Positions 14,365-22,259 of a stretch of DNA of 30,705 bases are shown here, in pieces. The stretch is from a virus. A model generated the notes under the pieces. It made no database searches. It was not told the origin of the DNA and worked only from the letters and a program-made list of their open reading frames with translations. The DNA is taken from positions 1 through 30,705 of the IMG/VR virus record IMGVR_UViG_3300042879_001150; one strand, written 5' to 3'. The position numbers and the translations under genes were made by a program. The stretch's first letter is position 1. Each line of letters begins with the position of its first letter.

Positions 14365-15813
14365 ATGTCAAACTGCACATGCCCTCCCACGGTAGAAGAT
14401 CAGGAGTATGAGATTTATAAGACACTAAATACTGTCGCTGAAAACGCAGAGTTTTTTTCAAGCGCATGCTGGAAGAATTTGAGCGATGATCAGAAGCTGT
14501 GTTTGGTCACTCGCTCCTTCATTGATGTAGTAGATACTGTAGGCGGAAGAGGGCCGCGAGGCCCACAGGGGCCAGAAGGCCCAATCGGAGACGAGGGTCC
14601 ACAAGGTCCGGCGGGATTGCAAGGCTTGCAAGGCATTCGTGGCATTCAAGGCATCGAAGGAGTTGAGGGTCCAGCAGTAGATTTTCGTGGAGCAGTTCCA
14701 AATGCCGCTGCGCTTCCAATACCATCGACTGCTGGCTACTGCTATTTTGTAGAAGGAGAAGGATCGTATTATGTATACGATGGCTCTGCTTGGACAGGAT
14801 ATGGGCCACTTCAAGGACAACCGGGTCCGCAAGGCCCTCCCGGAGTAGATGGCCCTCCCGGAGTAAGTGGCCCTCCCGGCCCAGTCGGACCAGATGGGAG
14901 TGCTGGAATACCCGGAACGCCCGGTCTACCGGGACCTTCGGGAGGTTTCCAAGCTAGCAATATTATTACAGCAAAAGTCGGTGATAATCTTGCGACTAAA
15001 TATGCCCAAGCCGTTTCGCTTGCTACATCCATTGGAGCTACGGCAACAAACCGCGTGGCATTGGTTATCATGCCGGGAAACTATTCCTTATCTACACAAT
15101 GGAATATAAACACTGAATTTGTTGATGTGATTGGGTTGGGTTCAAGCCCCAAAAATCCTAAAGTAATAATAACAAGTAGCGCAACAACAGGTATAAATGT
15201 TACAGCAAACGATGTAAGAATAATCGGTTTGCAAGTTTCCGCCGGGTCTTTCCCAATAGAAATAGCAACAAATAAACCTCTTCAATATTTTCAAAACTGC
15301 ACAGCAAATGGAACTGGATTTGGACGAGCTACTATATCCGGTCAAATATACAATGGAACATTTGTAAATTGCGTTGCCACAAATGGATTTGGTTATAGCA
15401 CAAACGGATCAAGACCAACAGCAGCTGGCACTTATATTAACTGCGCTGTTACAAATGGATTTGGATATTCGTTTACCGCTGGTTCTGGAACAAGAGCAGC
15501 AAATGCATCTGGAACTTTTATAAAATGCAATGCAACCAATGGATTTGCCGGGAGTGCAGGCGCATTTAACTCCGGAGGATTTTCAATTGCGTCTGGAACA
15601 TTTATTGATTGCACCGCATCAGTATTCGCAAGAGATGATTTTACAGGAGTGGCAAAAAACTGCGTTGCTGGAGCAGACTCATTTGGCCCAAGAGTAAATA
15701 CAGGCCAAATCATCAAATGCAAAAAAACTTCTGGGGCGTTTCCAACACTAACTGGAAGCGGCTTCATAAGATTCTCGCTTGACGGGAGCAACAACATCGT
15801 AAACCTTGGGTAA
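14365..15813 (+). CDS. Collagen-like fibre protein 2 (paralogue)
   Basis: This 482-aa protein is colinear with the preceding one. It has a Cys-containing N-terminus ([20 protein letters not shown]), collagen segments at about 60-104 and 150-194, the same insert ([20 protein letters not shown]), the same post-collagen linker (ANIxxAKxGDNLxTKYAxAV type) and a similar end ([16 protein letters not shown]). The C-terminal solenoid repeats are diverged (NCxATNGFG type, six units) and this DNA is visibly more AT-rich than the rest of the gene. That suggests the tip region was exchanged or is evolving fast. Having two fibres with the same stalk but different tips would broaden receptor range; this is inference. 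Confidence 0.85.
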   Translation: MSNCTCPPTVEDQEYEIYKTLNTVAENAEFFSSACWKNLSDDQKLCLVTRSFIDVVDTVGGRGPRGPQGPEGPIGDEGPQGPAGLQGLQGIRGIQGIEGVEGPAVDFRGAVPNAAALPIPSTAGYCYFVEGEGSYYVYDGSAWTGYGPLQGQPGPQGPPGVDGPPGVSGPPGPVGPDGSAGIPGTPGLPGPSGGFQASNIITAKVGDNLATKYAQAVSLATSIGATATNRVALVIMPGNYSLSTQWNINTEFVDVIGLGSSPKNPKVIITSSATTGINVTANDVRIIGLQVSAGSFPIEIATNKPLQYFQNCTANGTGFGRATISGQIYNGTFVNCVATNGFGYSTNGSRPTAAGTYINCAVTNGFGYSFTAGSGTRAANASGTFIKCNATNGFAGSAGAFNSGGFSIASGTFIDCTASVFARDDFTGVAKNCVAGADSFGPRVNTGQIIKCKKTSGAFPTLTGSGFIRFSLDGSNNIVNLG

Positions 15814-15814
15814 A

Positions 15815-15830
15815 CTATCGGAACCGATAA
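15815..15830. promoter_or_regulatory. Dispersed palindrome, site 8, after the collagen-like pair
   Basis: CTATCGGAACCGATAA, one base after the stop of collagen-like protein 2 and six bases before the next ATG (15837). With site 7 it brackets the two-gene collagen cassette with the same inner sequence, GGAACC. Confidence 0.75.
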
Positions 15831-15836
15831 AACACT

Positions 15837-16124
15837 ATGTTATCTGAAAACTGTTTCAAAGAAAGCACACCTGATGTGCAGAACTGGGAAATCCTCCAGC
15901 AACTAGGGGCCATCGAGGCCGCAGTTGAAGCGGAGGGCGGATTCCCGATTCCTACTTACGACTTCATCGACCTCAACTATATTGGTTCGACAAACAATAT
16001 CGGAACTGTTATCTTCAAAGAAGGAGGTTCTGGAGGAACTACAGTCGGCACACTTACGCTTACTTATGTGGGTGGAGTGCCAACTGATGACGATGCTTTG
16101 CTCGACACCGTAACTTTGACATAA
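15837..16124 (+). CDS. Small beta-rich structural protein
   Basis: This 95-aa protein begins MLSENCFKESTPDVQNWEIL, followed by a helix (QQLGAIEAAVEAEGG). Then comes a beta-rich region, YDFIDLNYIGSTNNIGTVIF and the strand pair VGTLTLTYVGGVPTDDD. This short strand-rich pattern is common in phage fibre or neck proteins of unknown function. It has the early Cys shared with its fibre neighbours. It ends one base before the next gene, a large fibre, so the two are probably translated together. The role is not proven. Confidence 0.65.
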   Translation: MLSENCFKESTPDVQNWEILQQLGAIEAAVEAEGGFPIPTYDFIDLNYIGSTNNIGTVIFKEGGSGGTTVGTLTLTYVGGVPTDDDALLDTVTLT

Positions 16125-16125
16125 G

Positions 16126-18411
16126 ATGCCTTACAAATTCAATCCATTCACAGGTAAGCTCGACAACGCGCCGGGTGCGCCAGTCTTCAATGACAGCAAG
16201 TTCCGTATTTTCGATAACGGAAATAATACGAAACGCTTTCAGTTTGAAGCGAGCGCGATCAGTGCGGCGACTACTAGGACGCTGAATATCCAAGACGTCA
16301 GCGGGCCTGTTGCGATTGGATTTGGCACAGCAAGCCAATACATCCGAGGAGATGCCACGATTGCGAACTTCCCTGTGGCAGCGGGTGGAGGAAGCTCACT
16401 CAGCTACTACTTCAACGGAAGTGTAAGCCAAGGCACGATCCTTGGGAATCCGTATTACGAGATCAACAAGATTCCAGCGGGTGGAGCGCAGACCAACTTC
16501 ACGATCAACGCTGGCAATACAACCGCCTACTTCATCACGGATGCTGGCGATCCAAATCGGATTCTGATACCGCAAGGTAACTTCACCTTCCAGCTTTACT
16601 GCCTTACCTCCAGCGGAAACCCGCAATTGGCGGTGGAACTCTACAAGTATGACGGAGCCACCTTCACGCAGATCGGCGCGACCAGCCCTGCGGTCACGAT
16701 TTCTAATACTACTTCGGACATCCACTTGCTCACGGTAGCCGTGCCTGCCTCTACGACTCTTGCACTCACCGACCGCTTGGCTGTGCGCGTGATTGGCAGT
16801 AGCTTGGGTGGGCACACAATCACTTTCAATACGGAAGGCAATACCGATAGCCAAATCATTACGACATTCTCGACTGGGTTGGCGGCACTCAATGGCTTGA
16901 CCGACCAGATTCAGTTCTTCTCTACTGGGACTACTGGCACCGACTTCAACATTGCCAGCAGCGCAGCCACCCACACCTTCAACATCCCTACAGCTAGTGC
17001 AGCCAATCGCGGTGCGCTCTCTAGTGCAGACTGGACTACCTTTAACAACAAGATCGGCGCAGGGCTGTATACTGCGACTACTGGTCTGACGATGAACACC
17101 GCCCGCCTGCTTGGTAGAACCACCACAGGAGTCGGCGCAGCAGAAGAGATTACCGTAGGCACAGGCTTGTCGCTTACTTCCGGAACCCTTACAGCCGCAG
17201 GAGTCACCTCCGTCACCGCTACCGCCCCGCTCACAAGCTCTGGAGGCACGACACCCGACATCTCGACCAGCATCGCTACCAACCGCATCGTAGGCCGCAG
17301 CACCGCAGGCACGGGTGTAATGGAAGAGCTTACCCCTGTCGGCATCACAGTCTCTGGCGGGAACATCACAGGCATCGGCGGCACTCTTGGCACTGTGGAT
17401 AACGCAGTCCCCCGCGCAGATGGCACGGGTGGGTTTACTGTGCAGGGAAGCAACATTATCATTGACGACGCGACTACCTCGACCCAGAACAATGTCGCCC
17501 TCCGCAACGACCATACTGGGCAGACCAACTCCGCGCTCGTCCTCACGCCGAAAGGCACGGGGGCATTCATCCTCGGGCCGAAGCCGGACGGCACGGCGGT
17601 TGGCGGAAATGCGAGGGGGGCAAGAGCTATTGACATCCAACTTTCCAGATCATCTGCGGCACAAGTTGCTAACGGTGCGGGAAGTGTTGCAATTGGTCAG
17701 AACAATACTGCATCTGATCCTGAGTTTGGAAGTATTTCAATAGGATACCAAAATACCACAGACAACGGCGGTTCAGTTGCTATTGGTTCTGTAAATACTG
17801 CAACAAACACAGGAGGTTATGGGGCAGTTGCGTTAGGGCACACTAATTCTTCAACACTTGGCGGCATCACTCTTGGCGGATCAAATTCAGCCAGCGCATC
17901 AAGGGCCATTGCAATAGGCCAAACAAATACATCTAACGCCTCATACGCTTCTGCAATTGGCTTTAATGCCAGAGGAGACAGGCTTGGCATGCACGCCCAC
18001 TCCGTAGGCCAATTCGCAGCCAGCGGCGATGCCCAACGCGTCCGCTTCGTCCTTCGCTGCAAGACTACTACCAACGCTGCCGTGGAGATGGCACTGGATG
18101 GCAGCACGACATATCTCACGATTCCGAACAACAAGGCGATCTTTATGAACATCAAGGTTGTTGGAGTTCGGGATAATGGTGCAGAGGTTGCGACCTACGA
18201 GCGTCAATACGCCGTGAAGAATGTTTCCCTTACCAGCAGCCAAATCTACGCACCAGTCACAGTTGGAACCGATAACGCAGCAGGAACAGTTCTCGATATC
18301 ACCACCCAAGATGTCGGAGATTATGTCTCAATCAGAGTAACGGGTATTGCTGCACAAACATGGCGTTGGGTGGCCAGCGTAGATGCGGTAGAAGTTGAAC
18401 GAGGAACATAA
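16126..18411 (+). CDS. Tail fibre with YadA-head-like repeat region
   Basis: This 761-aa fibre has an N-terminal head- or tail-binding segment (MPYKFNPFTGKLDN), a long beta-rich Thr/Ser/Ala-rich shaft with typical phage motifs (ALSSADWTTFNNKI, and VTATAPLTSSGGTTPDISTS), then at about 515-610 a run of SVAIG, SISIG, AVALG, AIAIG repeats spaced by 12-20 residues, as in the left-handed beta-roll of YadA-type adhesin heads. A C-terminal domain follows (about 640-761: RFVLRCKTTTNAAVEMALDG, then a beta-sandwich ending WRWVASVDAVEVERGT). The YadA-like part is more AT-rich than flanking DNA, suggesting a swapped module. Such fibres trimerise. A large antisense frame here is a shadow. Confidence 0.85.
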   Translation: MPYKFNPFTGKLDNAPGAPVFNDSKFRIFDNGNNTKRFQFEASAISAATTRTLNIQDVSGPVAIGFGTASQYIRGDATIANFPVAAGGGSSLSYYFNGSVSQGTILGNPYYEINKIPAGGAQTNFTINAGNTTAYFITDAGDPNRILIPQGNFTFQLYCLTSSGNPQLAVELYKYDGATFTQIGATSPAVTISNTTSDIHLLTVAVPASTTLALTDRLAVRVIGSSLGGHTITFNTEGNTDSQIITTFSTGLAALNGLTDQIQFFSTGTTGTDFNIASSAATHTFNIPTASAANRGALSSADWTTFNNKIGAGLYTATTGLTMNTARLLGRTTTGVGAAEEITVGTGLSLTSGTLTAAGVTSVTATAPLTSSGGTTPDISTSIATNRIVGRSTAGTGVMEELTPVGITVSGGNITGIGGTLGTVDNAVPRADGTGGFTVQGSNIIIDDATTSTQNNVALRNDHTGQTNSALVLTPKGTGAFILGPKPDGTAVGGNARGARAIDIQLSRSSAAQVANGAGSVAIGQNNTASDPEFGSISIGYQNTTDNGGSVAIGSVNTATNTGGYGAVALGHTNSSTLGGITLGGSNSASASRAIAIGQTNTSNASYASAIGFNARGDRLGMHAHSVGQFAASGDAQRVRFVLRCKTTTNAAVEMALDGSTTYLTIPNNKAIFMNIKVVGVRDNGAEVATYERQYAVKNVSLTSSQIYAPVTVGTDNAAGTVLDITTQDVGDYVSIRVTGIAAQTWRWVASVDAVEVERGT

Positions 18412-18416
18412 AATTT

Positions 18417-18653
18417 ATGAAAACTTACGGACTCATATTTCCAGACGGGTGCAAAGAACTCGCCAGCGTGGTGCTGGACGACGAAGGAAACCCGCGCATT
18501 GATACGATTCGGCCCTATCCTGTGCCGGAAGACTGGGTTGATCCGCGCCTTGTAGAAGTGGTGAAGATCGAGAAGCCCGCAGAAGGCGAGTGGGAGCCAG
18601 TCGTGGTGTGGTTTGAAGATCGCGTGGAAAGACAATGGGAGCCGATTGCATGA
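18417..18653 (+). CDS. Unknown 78-aa protein, possibly fibre-associated
   Basis: I do not recognise this family. The product begins MKTYGLIFPDGCKELASVVL and is acidic, with a Trp- and Pro-containing C-terminus (EWEPVVVWFEDRVERQWEPI). It has no membrane segment. It starts five bases after the fibre stop and overlaps the first holin-like gene (ATGA), so it links the fibre and lysis genes. It could be a fibre chaperone, but there is no motif to support that. Confidence 0.65.
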   Translation: MKTYGLIFPDGCKELASVVLDDEGNPRIDTIRPYPVPEDWVDPRLVEVVKIEKPAEGEWEPVVVWFEDRVERQWEPIA

Positions 18654-18826
18654 ACGACCATCCTACACTCACAGGTATTCTTGGGACAGCTACTAGTCTA
18701 TCAGGTGTGCTGGTGAGCATGCTGCCACACCTTGAGACTGGGCTACGCATTGGTGGAGCTTTCGTCGGCCTCATCGCAGGCTGCTTGACATGTGTGTATA
18801 TGTGGAAGAAGATAGAAAAATTATGA
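18650..18826 (+). CDS. Holin-like small membrane protein 1
   Basis: This 58-aa protein has two hydrophobic segments, at about residues 8-25 (TGILGTATSLSGVLVSML) and 32-50 (RIGGAFVGLIAGCLTCVYMW), followed by a basic tail (KKIEKL). This is the size and topology of phage holins that permeabilise the inner membrane to release the endolysin. The ATG overlaps the previous stop, and its own stop overlaps the next ATG. It may act as a holin/antiholin pair with the next gene. The family is not recognised, so the call rests on topology and cassette position. Confidence 0.7.
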   Translation: MNDHPTLTGILGTATSLSGVLVSMLPHLETGLRIGGAFVGLIAGCLTCVYMWKKIEKL

Positions 18827-18996
18827 ACATTCTAAATACCATTCTCAAGAAACTGAAAGAGAAATCCACATGGGCTGGGCTTGGAACGCTTATTGCGCTG
18901 GCTGGGCTGAAGCTCGACCCCGAGCAATTCACCGCGATCAGCACAGCAGTCATCGGATTGATCGGAGCCTACGAAGTATTCCGCAAGGAGAAATGA
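18823..18996 (+). CDS. Holin-like small membrane protein 2
   Basis: This 57-aa protein has a basic amphipathic N-terminus (MNILNTILKKLKEKSTW), then two hydrophobic segments separated by LDPEQ (WAGLGTLIALAGLKL at about 17-31 and FTAISTAVIGLIGAYEVF at about 36-53), and ends RKEK. This pattern, with a mid-loop Asp-Pro-Glu and a final charged tail, recurs in small phage membrane proteins annotated as holins. It is coupled to both neighbours by ATGA overlaps. Which of the two membrane proteins is holin and which, if any, is antiholin cannot be decided from sequence. Confidence 0.75.
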   Translation: MNILNTILKKLKEKSTWAGLGTLIALAGLKLDPEQFTAISTAVIGLIGAYEVFRKEK

Positions 18997-19142
18997 ACGA
19001 CCGCGCACTCATAGCACTCTGTGCATTATGTATGTTGGTCATATTATTGCTGACTGGCTGCGAAACCTTACGAATAGGTCTCGCGACAGACTACGGGACA
19101 TTCAGCTACGAAATCCCGACACGGACACTCGGCGACAAGTGA
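18993..19142 (+). CDS. Small lipoprotein, possible outer-membrane spanin subunit
   Basis: This is a 49-aa protein with a classic lipoprotein signal: a charged start (MNDRALIALC), a hydrophobic core and the lipobox LLTGC, so Cys23 would be lipidated and the mature part is only about 27 residues. Position in the lysis cassette suggests an outer-membrane spanin subunit (Rz1-type), but the usual Pro-rich tail is absent and no inner-membrane partner is seen. It overlaps the previous gene (ATGA), and its stop overlaps a GTG that starts the amidase gene. A lipobox is consistent with a Gram-negative host. Confidence 0.75.
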   Translation: MNDRALIALCALCMLVILLLTGCETLRIGLATDYGTFSYEIPTRTLGDK

Positions 19143-19618
19143 AGCCAAAGTATAAAGAAGTTAGTCGGCAAACCCCTAACTTCTCTAGGGGAAGGATACT
19201 CACCCCCAAGGCTGTAGTCCTCCACCACACATCAGGGAGCTACGCAGGGAGTGTCGATTGGTGCACACGTCCAGAGAGCATGGTCAGCTACCATGTGATC
19301 ATCGCAGAGAATGGAGAACGCACGGTGCTAGCAGGAGACAACCAGAGGACATGGCATGCAGGGAGGAGCTTCTGGAGGGGCAAGCCAGACTTGAATAGCT
19401 GGAGCCTCGGAGTCGCTTTCGCCGGGGATACCTACGAAAAGCCACTAACGAAAGAACAGATTGAATCCGCCATAGAGTATCTTCTCCCCAGAATGAAGAA
19501 ACTATCGTTAACGATAAAGGATGTGACTGACCACAGGACAGTCAGCCCGAATCGGAAAAACGACTTGAAACCGTCAGAATATGACAGGTTCATGCAAGAA
19601 TTGAAACTACACCTATGA
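19139..19618 (+). CDS. N-acetylmuramoyl-L-alanine amidase (endolysin, Amidase_2)
   Basis: The enzyme cuts the amide bond between N-acetylmuramic acid and L-alanine in peptidoglycan, releasing phage. The 159-aa sequence shows the Amidase_2/PGRP zinc-site motifs: VVLHHTSG (His29-His30), SYHVIIAENGE, WHAGRS (His73), NSWSLGVAFAG and DHRTVSPNRKNDL (His132 and Asp142). It is similar in length to T7 lysozyme. There is no signal peptide, so export depends on the holin. The GTG at 19139 is chosen because it overlaps the previous stop (GTGA) exactly as the other cassette junctions do; an in-frame ATG at 19028 would lie deep in the lipoprotein gene. A dispersed palindrome lies inside (19502-19517) and forces codons CTA-TCG-TTA. 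Confidence 0.92.
   Translation: MKPKYKEVSRQTPNFSRGRILTPKAVVLHHTSGSYAGSVDWCTRPESMVSYHVIIAENGERTVLAGDNQRTWHAGRSFWRGKPDLNSWSLGVAFAGDTYEKPLTKEQIESAIEYLLPRMKKLSLTIKDVTDHRTVSPNRKNDLKPSEYDRFMQELKLHL
19502..19517. promoter_or_regulatory. Dispersed palindrome, site 9, inside the amidase gene
   Basis: CTATCGTTAACGATAA, read as Leu-Ser-Leu-Thr-Ile-Lys, a different codon phase from sites 4, 6 and 11. Confidence 0.65.
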
Positions 19619-20490
19619 GCTGGAAATTCAGAGAATCGAGCAGGAATGTCCACATCTTCGATATTAACCTGCCCAAAGTCGGGGATGAGCAATGGTTCCT
19701 CCTGCAAAGTGATGTGCATTGGGACAACCCCAAGTGTGATCGGAAGAAGTTAAAGAAGCACCTAGACGAAGCGGTGAAGAAGAACGCGCCCATCCTAGAC
19801 TTCGGCGACTTCTTCTGCGCGATGCAGGGCAAGTATGATCGCAGGGCCAGCAAGAAGGACATTCGCCCCGAGCATCAGAACGATAGCTACCTAGACTCGC
19901 TGGTCACCACAGCGGCGGAATATCTTAAACCTTATGCTGAATTGCTCACGGTTCGCGGGACTGGCAATCACGAATCGGCCATCCACAAAAATCACGAAAC
20001 CGATTTAACCGAACGACTTGCAGAGAGGCTAAGAATCAACGGAAGCCCAGCAAGGCGGGGAGGCTACTCGGGCTATGTGAGATTCCATGTAAGAAACAAC
20101 ACCCGCCAGAACAACAGCATCAAGCTCTGGTATTTTCACGGTAGCGGAGGAGGAGGCCCGGTCACACGCGGAGTGATCCAGACCAACCGCCAAGCTGTGT
20201 ATGTGAGTGACGCAGATATCGTCGCCACGGGCCATGTCCACGAAAGCTGGCAGGTCGCCGTGCAGAGGATCAGACTCAACCAAGCCGACGAGGTGGTGCA
20301 GGAGAGGCAGACCCATGTAAAGATCGCAGGCTACAAAGAAGAATACGAAGATGGATACGGAGGGTGGCACATCGAGACAGGCAAACCACCGAAGCCCACA
20401 GGAGCGTGGTGGTTGCGAATCTACCAGCCGAGTGGAACGGTGAAGGGAAACATGTTCCCGGCGGAATACGAATTATTTGAGGCAAGGTAA
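19615..20490 (+). CDS. Calcineurin-like metallophosphoesterase
   Basis: This 291-aa enzyme has the full metal-site signature: DVH (Asp33, His35) in SDVHWDN, GD (Asp65) in DFGDFF, GNHE (117-120), a His in YFHG (175) and GHVHE (206-210). The family hydrolyses phosphomonoesters, phosphodiesters or nucleotides using two metal ions. The substrate here is unknown; DNA ends, nucleotides or a host signalling molecule are all possible. The ATG overlaps the amidase stop, so it is translated with the lysis genes, but the following sequence returns to tail fibres. It has no membrane segment or signal peptide. A palindrome lies 30 bases after its stop. Confidence 0.9.
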   Translation: MSWKFRESSRNVHIFDINLPKVGDEQWFLLQSDVHWDNPKCDRKKLKKHLDEAVKKNAPILDFGDFFCAMQGKYDRRASKKDIRPEHQNDSYLDSLVTTAAEYLKPYAELLTVRGTGNHESAIHKNHETDLTERLAERLRINGSPARRGGYSGYVRFHVRNNTRQNNSIKLWYFHGSGGGGPVTRGVIQTNRQAVYVSDADIVATGHVHESWQVAVQRIRLNQADEVVQERQTHVKIAGYKEEYEDGYGGWHIETGKPPKPTGAWWLRIYQPSGTVKGNMFPAEYELFEAR

Positions 20491-20519
20491 AAAATTACTT
20501 GCCACCAACTAAACTAAAC

Positions 20520-20535
20520 CTATCGTTAACGATAA
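20520..20535. promoter_or_regulatory. Dispersed palindrome, site 10, before the second fibre block
   Basis: CTATCGTTAACGATAA ends one base before the ATG at 20537. It separates the lysis and phosphoesterase genes from the second fibre block. Confidence 0.75.
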
Positions 20536-20536
20536 T

Positions 20537-21298
20537 ATGTCAAACTGCGGATGCTCACCTAACGGATACCCGAAGCCAAACAATGAATGCTGCACGGATG
20601 TTCCAGAATATACAAGATTTGCTTATAGCTCGGCGCAGTCTGCTTTTGCAAATGCCCAGAACGCGCAGCAATCCGCAGAGGACGCGTTAGCTGCGCTATC
20701 AAGTTTTGTTGAAAAAACTGGAGACACAATGACGGGAGGATTGGTCATTGATGTAGATTCTCCCAATACCGCTTTGCGCGTAACACAACAAGGAACCGGA
20801 ATTTCTTTTGTTGTAGAAGACAGTCTTCATCCAGATGTCACGCCATTCCAAATTGACGCTGCGGGAAATGTAAGCATTGGGACAAATACCACAGCAGAAA
20901 AACTTACAATAATTGGAGGCATTCAGGCGTCTGGCACAATCCGCACAAGCAGTCCATCTTTTGGGATAGGATATTCTGTTGGAGCAGGCGGAACAGTTAC
21001 TCAAATAACAAATAAAGCAACAGCAGTAACATTAAACCGACCTTGCGGCCAGATAACAATGGACGCTGCAATCTTAAACGCAAACACAGATGTCCCATTT
21101 ATATTTTACAATACGTGCATCAATGCTGGAGACATTATTGTGTTAAATCATATTTCTGGTGGAACTGCTGGGGCATATACATTAAATGCTCAATCATCTT
21201 CTGGAAGTGCATTGATTAATGTGCGAAATTTAACAGCAGGAAACCTTAGCGAAGCAATCGTAATTGCTTTCGCAGTCATTAAAGCCGTAACTACATAA
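20537..21298 (+). CDS. Short tail fibre-like protein
   Basis: This 253-aa protein has a Cys-rich N-terminus (MSNCGCSPNGYPKPNNECC), an Ala/Ser/Gln-rich coiled-coil segment (about 30-55), the widespread phage-fibre motif KTGDTMTGGL (about 60-69), then a beta-rich domain with LNRPCGQITMDAAILNANTD and a C-terminal strand-rich part. These features place it among trimeric tail fibre or adaptor fibres. The N-terminal Cys pattern is shared with the collagen-like fibres. DNA is more AT-rich than the surrounding core genes. The ATG lies just after a palindrome. No Shine-Dalgarno is present. Confidence 0.75.
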   Translation: MSNCGCSPNGYPKPNNECCTDVPEYTRFAYSSAQSAFANAQNAQQSAEDALAALSSFVEKTGDTMTGGLVIDVDSPNTALRVTQQGTGISFVVEDSLHPDVTPFQIDAAGNVSIGTNTTAEKLTIIGGIQASGTIRTSSPSFGIGYSVGAGGTVTQITNKATAVTLNRPCGQITMDAAILNANTDVPFIFYNTCINAGDIIVLNHISGGTAGAYTLNAQSSSGSALINVRNLTAGNLSEAIVIAFAVIKAVTT

Positions 21299-21302
21299 TC
21301 CT

Positions 21303-22259
21303 ATGCCTTGCGAACCAGCACCTCCTTGCGAACCAAATTTTCCGCTTTTCTGCGATCCTCTTCCAACTACAAATAATGGTCAAAGACTTGTAGTTGAAGA
21401 CGAGGCTTCTTGTCAAAAAACTCTAGTTAAGACAAATGACCCATCTTTGCTTTATCAAACAAATGCTGGGAACATTCAATTTTCAACTGGATCAGATAGC
21501 CAGCTTATCAAACTTCCACAAATGGCGGAACATCAAGCATCTCAAGCACCAAAGATTGTAGTGCTTCTTGCAGATGGAACAATAAAAGCATGGGAACCAT
21601 CAAATACGGGAGATAATTTCTTTGCTTATTGGGATGGCGCATCTTGGAAACTTGGTCCAACCTCAACAGTATTTCCTTCAGGCGATGGAGTTCTTATAAA
21701 AAACACAATAGGAACACTTTCATTTGTAAATGGAGTCGCCGGAGAAACATTGCAGTATGTTGGAACAAATATTCAATTTGCTCCACAGGCCGTGATTCCG
21801 CCATTTCCTACTGGCTTTATTCTTCCATACGCCGCCAACGCGCCGATTCCTTTGCCATCTGGATACCTTGAGTGCGATGGCTCTGTTATAGCGCAAGCAT
21901 TATACACAAATCTATTCGCTGTTATCGGAAGCACCTATAATACTGGCGGCGAGGGGCCAAGCAACTTCCGCCTCCCAGACCTGCGCGGATACTTCATACG
22001 CGGCTTTGGAACCAATAGCGATGCAACTGCATCCGCTGCGTTTGGCGTGAAACAAGCGGATGCCTTCCAAGGGCACCAACATACAGTTGTAATCGGAGAT
22101 TTAGGACTTCAAAATTTGTCCGCCTTTACAGGAATAAACAATGTCTTAGCCCCATCAACTACTACAGCAATTGTAACAGATGGAACAAACGGCACCCCAC
22201 GCACGGCATCCGAAACCCGACCCGCCAACATCGCAATGCGGTATCTCATCAAGACCTGA
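21303..22259 (+). CDS. Tail-collar domain fibre protein
   Basis: This is a 318-aa fibre with a Cys/Pro-rich start (MPCEPAPPCEPNFPLFCDPL), a beta-rich linker, and a typical tail-collar domain at about 180-240 (PLPSGYLECDGSVIAQALYT, then GSTYNTGGEGPSNFRLPDLR and GYFIRGFG). It ends in a His-containing tip (AFQGHQHTVVIGD) and RPANIAMRYLIKT, the standard phage collar C-terminus. These proteins form the receptor-facing end of short fibres; GHxH-type His residues often bind metal along the trimer axis. Its TGA shares a base with the next ATG. DNA is AT-rich in the first half, consistent with a swapped fibre module. Confidence 0.88.
   Translation: MPCEPAPPCEPNFPLFCDPLPTTNNGQRLVVEDEASCQKTLVKTNDPSLLYQTNAGNIQFSTGSDSQLIKLPQMAEHQASQAPKIVVLLADGTIKAWEPSNTGDNFFAYWDGASWKLGPTSTVFPSGDGVLIKNTIGTLSFVNGVAGETLQYVGTNIQFAPQAVIPPFPTGFILPYAANAPIPLPSGYLECDGSVIAQALYTNLFAVIGSTYNTGGEGPSNFRLPDLRGYFIRGFGTNSDATASAAFGVKQADAFQGHQHTVVIGDLGLQNLSAFTGINNVLAPSTTTAIVTDGTNGTPRTASETRPANIAMRYLIKT

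Noticed and set aside
16396-17640. A 414-aa open frame antisense to the YadA-like fibre gene
   Set aside because: The sense frame has clear fibre motifs; the antisense product is Cys/Arg-rich and looks untranslated.
18262-18275. A further TTGGAACCGATAA half-match to the palindrome
   Set aside because: Only the right half matches; the left half is missing, so it is not counted.
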